From Planctomycetota bacterium (GTDB lineage: Bacteria > Planctomycetota > Phycisphaerae > WQYP01): 6,012 nucleotides of DNA. Under the pieces are notes generated by a model. It worked only from the letters and a program-made list of their open reading frames with translations. It searched no databases and was not told where the DNA came from. The stretch covers positions 1 to 6,012 of the forward strand of contig JAKCCC010000138.1 of assembly GCA_021838985.1 (NCBI GenBank). Direction: 5' to 3'. A program made the position numbers and the translations under genes. Shown one piece after another: positions 5,191 to 6,012 of this stretch. Within the stretch, counting starts at the first letter, position 1, and each line of letters starts with the position of its first letter.

Positions 5191-6012
5191 TTGAGAACGC
5201 TGCATTGGTACATTGGACGGGAGTTGGCGCGGGTCTTCCTGCTGACCACCTCAATCCTCACCACCATTTTGGCGTTTGGCGGCACTTTTCGCCCGCTGAC
5301 GAAACAAGGTCTAAGCCTGGTCCAACTCCTGCGCCTGCTGCTGGACTTGATGCCGGCGATGCTGGCCTATTCCATTCCACTGGCGGCGCTGTTTGCCGCC
5401 GTCATCGTTTACTGGCGCTTGGCTACCGACAATGAATTCACCGGCGCCCGCGCCAGTGGACTGAGCCATAAATTCCTGGTGCTCCCCGCCCTGATCCTCG
5501 GGTTGGCGGTGGGCGGAATCGACCTGCTGCTGGTAGGTTATGTGGTACCTATATTTCTCCAGAAAACCTCTCTGAATCTGCAAACCGACGTGGCGTCGTG
5601 GCTGCTCTACCATGTCGGCCAGCATGAGCCATTTGCGTTCGGCCGCCACTTGGTGGTGTACGCCGATGACGCTTATCGCCTCGCGCCCTCCGCCGCCGCC
5701 CCGCCGCCACCGGGCATCCAGCGCAGCATTATTCAATTGCGGGGACTGGCGGCGATGCCCATGAAACACGGTCATCCCGTGACCATCGTGTTGGCCCGGG
5801 CCGCCAATGTCATCATTGAACAAGTCCAGCCCACGCACCAGATGCTGTTGGCGGTGCAGCTGGATCGCGGTGTGGCGTATGATCCCAATACTTTTCGCCA
5901 GATCCGCGGTACCATCAATTATCTGCCGCCGGATGGCCGGCCCTACGTCATTGGCTCGTTGCTGGCCAACCGGCCGAAATACCTCGATTTTGGACGGCTG
6001 ATGAGGCTGCAG
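5191..6012 (+). CDS. LptF/LptG-family permease (YjgP/YjgQ), 5' part
   Basis: The frame is open from TTG 5191 to the window edge (274 codons) and would continue beyond it. LptF and LptG form, with the ATPase LptB, the inner-membrane ABC transporter that extracts lipopolysaccharide and feeds it to the LptC-A-DE bridge. The opening MRTLHWYIGRELARVFLLT, a first helix at about residues 13-33, a second at about 53-75 containing PAMLAYSIPLAALFA, the motif RLATDNEFTGARASG (76-90), and a third helix at about 95-120 match the N-terminal part of this family. The region after residue 125 is soluble and should be the start of the periplasmic beta-jellyroll domain. It contains a proline/alanine-rich segment (165-175). 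Three further helices are expected downstream of the window. Whether it is LptF or LptG cannot be decided from this fragment. It lies 81 bases after hemB on the same strand and could be cotranscribed. It implies an outer membrane in the host. Confidence 0.8.
   Translation, partial: MRTLHWYIGRELARVFLLTTSILTTILAFGGTFRPLTKQGLSLVQLLRLLLDLMPAMLAYSIPLAALFAAVIVYWRLATDNEFTGARASGLSHKFLVLPALILGLAVGGIDLLLVGYVVPIFLQKTSLNLQTDVASWLLYHVGQHEPFAFGRHLVVYADDAYRLAPSAAAPPPPGIQRSIIQLRGLAAMPMKHGHPVTIVLARAANVIIEQVQPTHQMLLAVQLDRGVAYDPNTFRQIRGTINYLPPDGRPYVIGSLLANRPKYLDFGRLMRLQ

Noticed and set aside
5091..5435. 114-codon frame overlapping the start of the permease gene
   Set aside because: It is out of frame with the LptF/G-type coding sequence, which has clear helices and the family motif.

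Overview
This looks like a bacterial chromosome segment of moderately high G+C. The lipopolysaccharide-export type permease at the right end points to a Gram-negative (outer-membrane) cell. The combination of a non-HemE uroporphyrinogen-decarboxylase-family protein, a sugar-porter remnant and GC-rich palindromic intergenic DNA would suit a Verrucomicrobiota/Planctomycetota-like genome. That placement is an inference from gene content only; no rRNA or other strong lineage marker is present.

The left third (1-1034) carries no gene I can support. It opens with a GC-rich patch in which an 11-base unit occurs three times at 42-43 base spacing (45-156), followed by about 880 bases that look non-coding or decayed. 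A tRNA-Val gene (anticodon UAC) lies on the minus strand at 1035-1108. Next to it on the plus strand is the C-terminal half of a sugar-porter (MFS) transporter. It has lost the N-terminal six-helix half and is interrupted by one in-frame amber codon (1696-1698), so I call it a pseudogene. A perfect 8-bp palindrome lies just upstream of where recognisable homology begins.

The right part is ordinary coding DNA, all on the plus strand: a 424-residue URO-D superfamily protein (2614-3888), a zinc-type porphobilinogen synthase HemB (4015-5109) with an unusual 32-residue insertion, and the 5' part of an LptF/LptG-family permease (5191 to the window edge, TTG start). The URO-D-family protein next to hemB might tempt one to annotate hemE and a haem operon. 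It lacks the HemE substrate-binding signature and carries a HxCG motif like that of corrinoid-linked methyltransferases, so a role in haem synthesis is not supported. The spacing (126 bases between the URO-D-like gene and hemB, 81 bases between hemB and the permease, no clear intrinsic terminator) allows cotranscription but does not prove it.

I did not find a convincing new multi-gene system. The points most worth a second look are the HemB insertion, the truncated and amber-interrupted transporter beside a tRNA and a palindrome, the iterated GC-rich repeat, and the paired alternative dyads between hemB and the permease.
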